From assembly GCF_040436345.1 (NCBI RefSeq), contig NC_133219.1, positions 23,286,709 through 23,350,708 of the forward strand: 64,000 nucleotides of DNA, in the 5' to 3' direction. Shown here in pieces: positions 47,801 to 57,700 of the stretch. The DNA is from Pagrus major (taxonomy: Eukaryota; Chordata; Actinopteri; Spariformes; Sparidae). A program made the position numbers and the translations under genes. The stretch's first letter is position 1, and the number at the start of each line of letters is the position of its first letter. The notes under the pieces were generated by a model. That model searched no databases and was not told the DNA's origin. It saw only the letters and a list, made by a program, of their open reading frames with translations.

Positions 47801-50800
47801 ATCTAGCTATAAGCCCATTTGATGTGTCATAGTTCCTTGTTCATGCAGCAGAAATGTTGGTTGCCTCAATATCTGAAACACAGGAACCATGGCTGGTATA
47901 TGTAGGTTTGATGTCAACACAGACGTGTTGTAATCGCTCAAAATGACAAAGACAGCATGTAGTAAGACGAGTTTAACTGCATGCATGGCTGAAAAAGCTG
48001 ACAGACATTGTTATTTCTGAGCAGTGGCTTGATGTCGAAGTTTGACGGTGAGATTTGTGCCCTGGAGACATGCAGCAAAACTTCCTGTATTGGCCTGTCA
48101 TGGGATTTTTCAAGTCATTATGTGAGCTTAGTCACCATCTCTCTTCTTGAAAGTCAGATTCAGACTGCTTGTTTCCTGAAATGGGAGACTCACTGACCTA
48201 ACCCTGCATGCGGTTGGCTTCAGTCTAGCCTTGTCTCAATTTTTTGGGACATTTTACCAAACTAAAACGTTGGGATTTGAAGTCCTGGGAATGAGACTCA
48301 ACAATCAACTATCTATCAGGTGTGTTGTCTGAACAGTTCAGACAAATCCTACTGATTCTACCTTTAAGTTTAATAGTCTAAATTATATTAATATGATGTG
48401 AGGATCTGTTAGCTTTGCACCAAAATGGCTGGTAGAAATGTCCTTCAGAGGGATACTTTTCACTTTTATACTTTGAGTACATTTCAGAGCCTATACTTTC
48501 TTACTTCTACTTGAGTCTACTTGAGTAGAGAATGTTTGTATTTTTACATCTTCTGCAAGAGATTTGAATCAAGAGTATGAGATCTAACGTTTTCTCTTAA
48601 AAAATAAAAATGGTGGTAGTATAATATTGTCAAGGCCATGCCCACATACTGTCTTTATAAAATTGAATTACTTAAATTAAAGTCTTGTGTCATGGAGTAA
48701 GTGTGCAGGCGTTGCCCTTTTTGGTGACACCTTTGTATTTTCTCAATATCATTAAAATAATCATAGTTGTAACCCTGAGTTGGTTTAAAATATCTAGCTG
48801 TAAGCCCATTTGATGTGTCATAGTTCCTTGTTTATGCGGCACGTTCCTGCAGCATAAAGAGTTATGGTTCCTGTGTTTCAGATATTGAGGCAACCAATGT
48901 TTGGTTGCCTCAATATCTGAAACACAGGAACCATGGCTGGTATATGTAGGTTTGATGTCAACACAGACGTGTTGTAATCACTCAAAATGACAAAGACAGC
49001 ATGTAGTAAGATGAGTTAAACTGCATGCATGGCTGAAAAAGCTGACAGACATTGTCATTTCTGAGCAGTGGCTTGATGTCAAAGTGCGAAGGTGAGATTT
49101 GTGCCCTGGAGACATGCAGCAAAACTTCCTGTATTGGCCTGTCATGAGATTTTTCAAGTCATTATGTGAGCTTAGTCACCATCTCTCTTCTTGAAAGTCA
49201 GATTCAGACTGCTTGTTTCCTGAAATGGGAGACTCACTGACCTAACCCTGCACTCTGTTGGCTTCAGTCTAGCCCTAAAGTAAAACAAAAAAAAAGAAGA
49301 AAAAAACATGTATGGCTGCCTTTTTTTCTTCTTCAAATCTAGCAACTCTTTACGTGTAAGGCTATAAAGCACACAGAGCAAAATCAAGACAAAATCCCTC
49401 CTCAAAGACATCTCTCTGCCCTTCCCCCCCAAAATCTACCCAGTTTGCCTTCTGGCTGTACTTTCCTCAGCTGCAGTTTAACCCAGATCTTTGAAATTCC
49501 TCTAATGCACAACAGACTGAACATGACAGAGAGAGACGCAGAGATAACAAGGGAACAGAGACGCGGTGGAAAGGAGAACAAACACAGCTGTCCAAAGACT
49601 TAAATGCCAATCCCAAAGGTGTTTACTGTACCTTGAAGGGTCTCTGGCTTCCTGCGTTTTAAAAGCCCACTAATGGACTAAGGAGGAATACTTGTTACCA
49701 TGGTGACTTTATGAGAAAGGCAATAGTTCAGTTGGAGAAGATGTGTCAGCAAACTGCAACAGACAGAGCCACATTACTTTTATAGCTGCTGGAAGTTAGC
49801 TCTGCAGGCCAGCTGCCAAAACCCAACCACCAATAAGATACCGAGTCTGTCAAGTGTGGCTGCAAGTATAGACTATTTTCATTGTTGATTAATCCTCTAC
49901 ATTTATTGATTCTTTACTCTATGATTTGTCATGAAAATAGTTTAACATGCTCGTCACAATTACCCAGAGACCAACGTGAAGTCTTCAAATTGCTCGTTTC
50001 GTCCGACCAACAGCGCAAGATATTTCACTGACTGTCAGGGAGCGTTCTTCCACAGTCAGAGTTTAGGATCTACTTTCTGGACTGTGGGAACTTTGTAAAA
50101 AGTGTTACCTCCAAATAAATTAAAATTAAAATATCTGATGAACCAATTTCATTATAGTAGATCCTCTTTTAGATTACAAAGTTGTGCCATATTGCAGCAT
50201 CTGATGTCTCGTTGTAGAACCGCTGCTTCCTCTTCTGCTATCTTTGCTCTGCAGAGTGCTGCCAGTGAGTGACTGACAGAGACACAATAGAACGATTAGC
50301 TTAAATTGCAGCCCTTGACATCACTAATATTAGGGATAATGCTCGTGTGTTGATATAAACCTTTAGAGATTCAAGATGTAACATCCCAGCATCACCTGCA
50401 GTGATTAATGAGGTCTGTAGCATACTGCAGTGTCACACTACATGAAGAGATCCAGCTGAACGCCTCTGCAGAGATCCTCCCTGGGTATACGGAGGTGGCA
50501 CCGAGCCCTCCTGGACTCACTGCAGGCAGCAGCTTCAGCGCTTACGTAATCCCTTGTTACACAACACTGAGCTACAGCGAGCCTGTGACCTAAACAAACC
50601 GGTGGCAATCCCCATCTTATCACTCCACACTGTGGTCATCCGCTCGTGCTTTGGAGGACGTTTAACTAGCCCGAAACAATACATCAGATGGTGTTTGCAC
50701 AGAAGGAGTGTCGGTAGAAAGACTGACTCAGCAGGCAGGCCTGACGTCTTTGTAAATCTGTGCCTTCACTGACTCGCCTGCCGTTGTTTTATCACTTCGT

Positions 50801-53800
50801 CTGGTGATAAAACTTTGATGACATCAGACAAAATCAGCTCGCAGCGATGTGCTGAATTGATCAAATTAAGAAAGTCAGAATGGAAACGAAGTAGGCCAAG
50901 CCAAACAGCATTTTACCACCTAAATTACTTATTAACTTAATCCGTTGTGTATGCAGTCTATGCTTTCAAGCAAACTAATCAAATTAGAAAAACAGGCAGC
51001 AATTGTAGTGCAGTATGTAAATTTGATTGAGGACGTTCCTCTTTGCATTGAAGTTCTTCAAAGTTATCACACTGATAAGTGTTTGAAGTGTTTCACTTGA
51101 CAAATACTGTGAGCTGTAAAAAAAAAAAAAGAGATGTGACTTTTCACATCCTCCTAAATACCCAGTCTCCTCTGATTGGTCAGCTCACACACACCTGAGC
51201 CGGCACCGCTAACAACAACAGAGCAGATGTGCTAAATTAATTCTTACATGCCAAACTAGTCACTAGGCAGGAATTATGCAAATGTGCGACATGGTGACTT
51301 AGTGTGATGTCACGAAGTCACAGAATTAAAGGCTACCGATGAGGCGTTTCAGGAGCAGTTTCTTCTGTGGGAAAGAGGAGCTTCTGTTGGTGCAGACTTT
51401 GTGCTTTTTAACTTTCAAGATCTCTCATATGCACTATCCATATATAAAACACTGAAAGACAGGTAAAAAGCAAAAAAGTATAACAGATCTCCTTTAATGT
51501 TCAATTCCCCTCTTTCTTCAGTTTCTATACGAGTAATCGTTTTTAGTTCCTTCACTTGTCATCAAGGAAACCAGAGTTGATACTATTTTTGGATTGCAAA
51601 CACTGAACATTTACAGTATGAAACCTCTGTCCCGCCTTCCTCTTTCTCTGAAAAAATGAAAACTAATGCTGTCGAGGCCACAATATCAGATTAGGACCAA
51701 AATAAAACATGTGAAGCTCAATTTGTTTTTTGAAAGCAACAACAGCTATGTTGTCAATATCATTGTCCAGGTCAAGCTCCACACTAATGGCTAATGGGGC
51801 CCCTGAAGAGGTGGAGATCAATAGGGTGATGTTCAGTTTCCCTCTGTGGGAAAGCTCAGATTTCACTGGTCACTTTCATCAGATCAAATAAAACCCCGTC
51901 TGGTGTCTGAGCTCGTAATGAGACAGATGTAGGGAGCTAAAAATGGAATTGACTGAGAGGCGATGTTTTGACAGGTTTCTACTGAAGACAGCAACACTGA
52001 TCAGACTGCAAGACCGCCTCAAGAGAAAACCTCTTAAAAAGGGGTAATGCAGCTTCTTACTGACTTCAACTCTTGGCTAAGCCCCACCAATGCATGACCA
52101 CAGCACTACTCAGCCCCACTTGGCCTGATGAGTTTCCGTGCGACCACTGCGGAAATGTGCACTCTGGTTTGAGACAACAAAGGATGTGGCCTAGCCTCTC
52201 ATCAGGTGTCTGACAGAGAGAGGGGACAGCAATAAAGCTCACTTCATAACAGGAGAATGGCACTTGTGGACATTTCCTGCGCACGTTTATCAGGAAAGGC
52301 GTATTCAAAACGGGGCAACAGATGGGATGGAAAAGGAAGTGTTCGATGAAATACATGAGAGACGGAGAGAAAGGCAGACATGTGCATGAGCGGCGTACGT
52401 TTTAGCTCGCTGGTGCACAGTTTCGTCCGCACACAATGATATAATGCCAGTTGAGGTTTAAGCTGTCTGTGTTTTCATTAACAAACACCTATTCTTTCAT
52501 GCACCGTTCTCTCCAATTACAGTCATTTCAGTGCAGTATTAACAGTTGTCAGGTGCTGCAATGTTCTGCAGCACCTGACCTTCAGGTGAGTACACAACAT
52601 AAGTGAATGTCAAGTGCCTCTGCAGGGGGTATTTGCATGTAATGCTCCCTGGTAACAATGCAGGCAGTCAGTTGTCATGAACGAGGGCACTACTATATTT
52701 AATGTAATGTATGCACATTGACTGTTCCGATATATCACTGTCGCAGCCATGCAGCTTCATAAATGTTTATAGCCTTGTGCAGATATTAACTAACAGGCCT
52801 AGCAGTATGAGTGGTAACACGAAAAGTCTGCTTGCACACACTGAGTTTAAGGATAAACTGGCGTGAATCTATTTTTGCTTTTCCTATAAATAGAAAGAAA
52901 TTAGGAATGGGCCCTTCGCTCACATAATGATTAAATAGGAAAGGAATGCAGGCATGAAAACAAACTGGCTCCACCGAATTCAAAATAAACAGAGAAGCTA
53001 AACAGTCCTCTAAAAGCAAGATGAGATCAGGGTCAATTTGGATTCAATATGCTGCACGTGCCTCTCCTTTCATGTGCCCCGGCTTCATCAGCTCTGTTTC
53101 CAGTCGGCCAGTGTGGTGAAGCCCTTCAACGTCGCGCCTGCAGCAAGGTCTTCCACGGTGTGCTATCAAATCAAGAGTTTGTAATCTATGGAATTAAGGC
53201 CGAGGCTTTATCACGCCAGACTGCGTAAATGGCCCGCGTCACCTTATTTGGGGCTGTGTGCGGCCTACGTGGCGAACTTCATTTGAGCTGACTGGGAAGT
53301 TTGTGTCGCGCTGCAGCCAAAACACAGCCTGTGCCGTTTCCCCAGTGTTGTCTATTGTGGAGTGAATGGGCCCAGTGTTTGTAAGGGAGCCAAATGATAA
53401 ACCAAGATGTCCACGGAAGGCAAGGCGGGGGAGTCAACAACACAAGTCCGCAGCAAAATGCTAAACCCCAAAGTCATAATGACATATTTTCCTGTTACCA
53501 GTAGTGCTATTTATCCAACTAGTTTGTTTTGCTGTGAGTTGATGAGTTTTGGAGATATCACTTGGCTTGTGGTGCTCCAAAGACAAGTACCAAAACAATA
53601 CATTTAAAACGACTCAACAACAATGTCTCCTTCCAGAAATCATGACGCGGTTACTCAAGATAATCCACGGACCTCGTTTTGAGCAGTTCCATGTCGGAAG
53701 GATGAATGAAGCTGCATCTACTCATGGAGGAAAGGCCAACTTACTACGCTAAGATAGCTAATTCAGACGGGGACGATGCAATTAATGTTGACATCCCACG

Positions 53801-56800
53801 CTGTCACAAGCAAGAGTTTTCCAAGTGTTTGTTTTTTGGCATTTCAAGCACCACAAGACGAGTGTCACCTATTTCCATTTGGTGTTGGCACAAAAATAAA
53901 GTGTCTTTAATCGATACGATGCAACATTTGATACCATTTTCAATACCATGACAGAAAACTGACATTGAGGGATTGATTGATTTTGGGGTGATTGTCCCTT
54001 TAAAATTTGGCTCTTCTTTGTCACTTTGGCAAATTACAGGTTGAAAGTCATTTATTGGATTCATGTACCTGGTAAGTTAAAGACTGGACACCACAGGGGA
54101 GCTGTGACTGGTGGATGAAAAGATTATTTTTCCACCCTGATCCTGAGAGTCACCAGGACTGATCATAATACATGGAATGAGAGGGATTAGTTCACATCAT
54201 CCTCTAATGTTCATAAGTGTATACAGGCCCATGTCCTATATGTTGTCCTACACTGTTGACACTGCTTCAGGTAGGTTTCCAGTTCTCTGTGGTTTTAGAG
54301 ATGTATGTTTTATGTGATTTAATTTGAATTCTACTCTATAAAAGCATAAAGGCATACACATAAATGTTCAGAAAGTAGGCAGGTTTTAACCTACAGTACA
54401 CAGGCGGTGGTTTGAGTTGCATGTTTCCTTTAGATTTTCTCTTCCCCATCAGAAGGAAGCAATTGTGCCACATTCTCAAACATGGTAAACAGCATTGAGA
54501 GCTTCTCTCAACTGATACAATGCTATGCCTCTTGCATAACAGTGTTGCCTCTCATGAGAGTGACATTTTGCCTCGCAATGAGAACAATCAGCGGTTTAGG
54601 GTCATGTAGGATGACGCCATGGATTAGTATAACATTGACTTTCTGTGCAGAGACCACAAAGCACGTGGACAATCATCTATGAAGGATTCAGTCGCAAATC
54701 TTATTTTGGGGTCAGTGTTGTGCCAGGTAGGACATTCTCCATCTCCGGAGCACCAATGTGTCATACTTGATCTGTAATGGAAAATCAAACACAGCCAAAC
54801 GGGTGCCGCCCATTTCAGCAGGCGGGGACAAACACGTAAACCAATATCCAAATGCAAACACTGCATATTTGTCTTGCAAAAAGACAGAAGCCTGTGTCGT
54901 GACCTGGCTGCTGTCTGCTGTGGACAAGTCAAACAAGTCAAACTGCTTGAAACTAATTACGCTGTTTATCTTTTTACTGCCAACAAACACACTGATTACT
55001 TCACTTTAAAGCCTGGTGACTGTACCTCAGCCAACCTTATGGTAGAAAGTAAGTTGTGGAAATTGGATTTATGATCCCACAGGTGCCATATTGTTTTATT
55101 TTTATACGTGTATATGTAGTGAATTTTAACTGGAGCCCTGGGATTATGAAACATTTAAGTAGATGTGTTTTTAGTGAGGGATTTTAACTGTGCGTATCTT
55201 TTACAGATTGTTCTCTGTACATCTTTAATTTACAAATCATCCTGTCTTTAGTCTTTTTTTTTTAATTAATAGTTGCTTCATTGTCTAGTGGAAATGTAAC
55301 TAAACCTTCAAGGTTGGCAACAATCTGCGTCTTGATGTCATTAGTGCTGCAATGATTGGGTAAAAACTCTCTGATTCAACTAGTGTATATGTATATGTGT
55401 AAATGTGTATATTTCCTGGTTTCTTTACTCCTCTATGACAGTAAACAGAATCTGAAAGCTCAATCTCTGGGTTGTGGACAATACAAGACATTTGAGGGCG
55501 TCGTCTTGATCTTAAGGAAACACTAATCGATATGTGTCACCATTTTCTCACATTTTATAGACACAACAAACAAACAAACAAATGACTAATCGACTAATCA
55601 AGGAAATAATTGACAGGTTAATCGTCAATGAAAAATAACAGCTGTAAATAAGAATTTGACAACTGGGAGGCTCCTGTGAAAGCAACCTTTACAAAATGAT
55701 AAAAACAAAAGTATGAAGTCAGTGTGACAGTGTGGTTACTCTACCTTTCTGGACATGGATGATGTCTGGGTAGTTTGCCAGGTGTCCTTGGTAAAGACCT
55801 AACAAATCCGTGATCGGGTCCAGATCCTTGCTGGGCTGCTCAGCAAAATACTCTCCGATGGCTTCATACGCGTCCCCAGTGAAGGAGATAGCCTGGTTGA
55901 GTCCAACAGAGTACGTCTGCTGGTCCATCTCGAAGGCCTGGCTGAGGACCTTGAATGACATCCCCACTTTCTGATACTCCTTCTTAAAGCCACTGATCTG
56001 CTTGCGGGCGAACTCGTTGACAGTGGCGTTGAGCTGCAAGGTGCTGTCATCCATCCTCTTGGTGAAAGTCTTGAATCCGTCTATTTTGCTCTCCACCTCC
56101 TGGAAGTCGAGTGGAGCCGCTGGGGTGCTGATGGTGAGGAAAAAGTTGGCTCCAACCATCTCGTCCTTCTCCGCCTTCCTCTTACCTTGCTTCCAGGCCT
56201 TCTCGTCGGTGCTGTTGCAGGTGAGGAAGTGCTGGAACACGTCACACCTGGCCAGGACAGGGTGGCTGGTCATGTGGTTCATCCACCATATGAGGCCTTT
56301 CCTCCTCTTGGAGATGAAGTCCTCCTCGAAGCGCCCCGTGGCCTGCTTCTCCGGGATGTGTGGAACTGATATGACAGGAAATTTCTCCACGAGCCGAGCG
56401 TACAGCCAGTCAAAGTGCTTATACCTCCTGTTCACCTGGGTCTGAGTGTGGGTGGGTGTCAGCTTATAGGCGATGTAGCTTTTCATGCCCTTGAACTTGG
56501 TCTGTTTAGTGGGGTCGTCAATTGTGCAAGAGAATGGGTATGGGTTCTCCTGCCACTCAGGACCATACTGACCCATCACCACGCAGATCTTATCCCCATC
56601 CTTCACAAAGCCGGCCGCCTCCCCGAGCACAAACGCCTCTCCCCCCGACTTCACAAAGGTTGAAAACCTGTTCAGGTTTCTACTGACTGTGGCAGAGCTC
56701 TTCGCCTGCTGTGCGTTACCTCTTGACATTGAGGACGTTGACACTCTGTAAGTGGATGGCCCATTGTCATATTCATGATACCTTCCTCCTACAGTCCCTG

Positions 56801-57263
56801 GTTCATCTGCAACAGTAGAGCTGTCATCCCAGTCATCATCCCAGTCATCATCGCTCCCTTGGCTGGGCTGCTGGTAGGCGTGCTGCTGCTGCTGCTGCTG
56901 CTGAGGCGGCTGCTGCTGCTGCTGTGTGAAAGCAGGCGGTTTGGAAAAGTTCTCAACTTTATTCTGAGGCTTGTAAGAGCCGTCAAAACCTCCGGATGGG
57001 ATGTTTGCGTATCGGGAGTCCGGGTAAGTGTCCCCAGATGTGCTGCTGCTGCTGTTGTTGTTGACCGTGGAGGCGGCGTCGTTCCTCAGGATCTGCACGT
57101 AAGACGCGGGGAACAGTCCCCGCTCCCCTCTGCTGTTCACCCCCTCGAACCAGCCGTCAATGTCCTGCTCGCTGTACAAAGTGAGGATTTCGCTCTCCTT
57201 CACCGACACCTCTCCTGGGTTTTCAGAGTTGAAGTCGTACAGCGCTCTGGCTCTGAGCGCCAT
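44583..57263 (-). CDS. snx18: Sorting nexin 18 (SH3-PX-BAR), spliced coding span of two exons
   Basis: Exons 57263-55745 and 44836-44583 join through a split GGA codon (CAGAAAG|GTAGAG donor, GAACAG|GAGCCC acceptor) to 590 residues. The N terminus [11 protein letters not shown]...GLFPASYVQ (1-60) is an SH3 domain. Residues 114-127 are glutamine-rich, and 137-156 are an acidic motif with WDDDW and [10 protein letters not shown] spans about 240-353 ([28 protein letters not shown]), and the rest to KYDNA is the BAR domain. SNX18 binds phosphoinositide membranes and dynamin, tubulates membrane, and acts in endocytosis and autophagosome formation. MALRAR, FVKDGDK and [11 protein letters not shown] separate it from SNX33 and SNX9. 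Lengths and the two-exon form fit SNX18 (human about 625 aa, longer in the linker). Confidence 0.96.
47190..47600 (+). repeat. 'tactttacttgagta' interspersed repeat fragments
   Basis: Blocks such as CAAATACTTTGCTACTGTAC TTAAGTAGA, CTTTCTACTCCTTACATTTT and TTTTACTTGAGTCTACTTGA GTAAAG are repeated locally. They match a widespread fish repeat as I remember it. The end of this region overlaps the start of the 47476 duplication unit. Confidence 0.6.
47476..48230 (+). repeat. Direct duplication unit, copy A (755 bp)
   Basis: It begins ACCAAAATGGCTGGTAGAAA and ends GGCTTCAGTCTAGCC. It matches 48419-49274 over its whole length with few substitutions by eye. Relative to copy B it lacks three segments: about 13 nt after CTTTATAAA, about 26 nt after GGTGACACCT, and the left arm of the palindrome near 47850. 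Confidence 0.93.
48419..49274 (+). repeat. Direct duplication unit, copy B (856 bp) with internal palindrome
   Basis: Same ends as copy A (ACCAAAATGGCTGGTAGAAA to CAGTCTAGCC), 943 bp further on. The intervening 188 bp is not duplicated. Copy B keeps three segments absent from A, including a perfect inverted repeat at 48864-48934. No coding frame is shared by both copies. Confidence 0.93.
48864..48934. repeat. Perfect palindrome, 33-nt arms, 5-nt loop
   Basis: The arm 48864-48896 (ATGGTTCCTGTGTTTCAGAT ATTGAGGCAACCA) is the exact reverse complement of 48902-48934, with loop ATGTT. Copy A has only the right arm. Confidence 0.97.
49867..50030 (+). repeat. Dispersed AT-rich repeat copy (degraded)
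   Basis: GATTAATCCTCTACATTTAT TGATT, then GAAGTCTTCAAATTGCTCGT and CCGACCAACAGCGCAAGATA TTTCACT match the block order of the family seen at 17083-17740 in the opposite orientation. Confidence 0.5.
51100..51500 (+). repeat. Interspersed fish repeat copy
   Basis: Blocks TCCTCTGATTGGTCAGCTCA, GACTTTGTGCTTTTTAACTT TCA, ATATATAAAACACTGAAAGA and AACAGATCTCCTTTAATG occur in the order I recall for an abundant fish repeat that ends in TTTAA. Boundaries are approximate. Confidence 0.5.
53330..54010 (+). mobile_element. Non-autonomous interspersed element copy
   Basis: The blocks GTTTTGCTGTGAGTTGATGA GTTTTGGAGATATCA, CAATGTCTCCTTCCAGAAAT CATGACGCGGTTACTCAAGA and CTACTCATGGAGGAAAGGC match a fish element recalled from many genomes. 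It ends near GTGATTGTCCCTTTAAA. Short reading frames inside are broken and not host genes. Confidence 0.6.
55345..55640 (+). mobile_element. Dispersed AT-rich repeat copy near the snx18 donor site
   Basis: GTGCTGCAATGATTGG opens it. AATACAAGACATTTGAGGGC GTCGTCTTGATCTTA and CATTTTCTCACATTTTATAG AC follow. It closes with AATGACTAATCGACTAATCA and AATTGACAGGTTAATCGTCA ATG. This is the clearest copy of the family seen in the CSPG4-like introns, and it lies about 100 bp from the exon 1 donor. Confidence 0.7.
55745..57263 (-). CDS. snx18: snx18 coding exon 1 (SH3, linker, PX, most of BAR)
   Basis: The ATG at 57263-57261 has a good context (A at -3, G at +4) and starts the conserved [11 protein letters not shown]. 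The exon holds 506 codons plus one base and ends ...[12 protein letters not shown] at the donor GTAGAG (55744-55743 on the minus strand). The open frame running on to 55719 (VTTLSH) is intron. The polyQ stretch is encoded by nearly pure CAG repeats interrupted by CCG CCT. WDDDW near residue 141 aligns with the WDDEW that serves as an LC3/GABARAP-binding motif in human SNX18 (recalled). Confidence 0.95.
56877..56934 (-). repeat. snx18: CAG/CTG trinucleotide tract encoding polyglutamine in snx18
   Basis: Two CTG runs on the + strand (about 56881-56903 and 56910-56925) encode the Q-rich segment [14 protein letters not shown] at residues 114-127 on the minus strand. The near-pure codon use suggests length variation between individuals. 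Confidence 0.9.
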
Positions 57264-57700
57264 GATTCACCACCGCCGCCACACAGCTGGAAGAAGAAGA
57301 CCGGGGCAGCGGGCTAACTTCTGGCTGGCTGACCGGGGCGGGAGGGGAGCGCGGCGGGGCAGGCTAGCTTCAGTCAGCCCACCCGAAACTACTCTGGAAA
57401 CTCCGCGGACAAAACTTCTCGGCGTGTGAGAAAACCCCCCGCTTATTACCCCCTCCTGAAGCGGTCACTCCTCTCGGACAAACCTGGAGCGGAAACTGCG
57501 GTGTTGTACGCCCAGAGGCTGCAGCGTGTGAAACTGGTGCGGTGGTATTTTCCCGCAACAACAACAACAACAACAACAACACTAATGCGAGCTCCTCCGG
57601 GCTCCCTCCTGTCCCACTCAGACGCTTCTGCCTTCACGCGCTGCCTGCGCAGCAACCGCACGTCGAGCAGGCTGAACAATCGAGGGCGGAGCCACGAGAG
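57264..57700 (-). promoter_or_regulatory. snx18: snx18 5' UTR and CpG-rich promoter region
   Basis: Upstream of the ATG the sequence is GC- and CpG-rich (for example around 57320-57365 and 57640-57720), with no TATA box in an obvious place. That fits a housekeeping CpG-type promoter. It also contains an AAC/GTT triplet run at 57556-57581. Open frames crossing it on both strands reflect GC content, not genes. Confidence 0.55.
57556..57581. repeat. (AAC)n microsatellite in the snx18 5' flank
   Basis: About eight perfect CAA/AAC units begin after TTTTCCCG, about 300 bp upstream of the snx18 start codon. Confidence 0.93.

Larger units (their letters stand above)
44837..55744 (-). other. snx18: snx18 intron 1 (10.9 kb), repeat-rich
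   Basis: Bounded by GTAGAG on the minus strand at 55744 and CAG at 44837. It contains no supported exon. It holds a direct duplication (47476-48230 and 48419-49274), a 33-nt perfect palindrome, 'tacttttacttgagta' repeat fragments (47190-47600), and dispersed repeat copies (49867-50030, 51100-51500, 53330-54010, 55345-55640). Confidence 0.85.

Noticed and set aside
56775..57317. 180-residue plus-strand frame opposite snx18 exon 1
   Set aside because: It is the complement of the CAG tract and GC-rich N-terminal coding sequence of snx18, not an independent gene.
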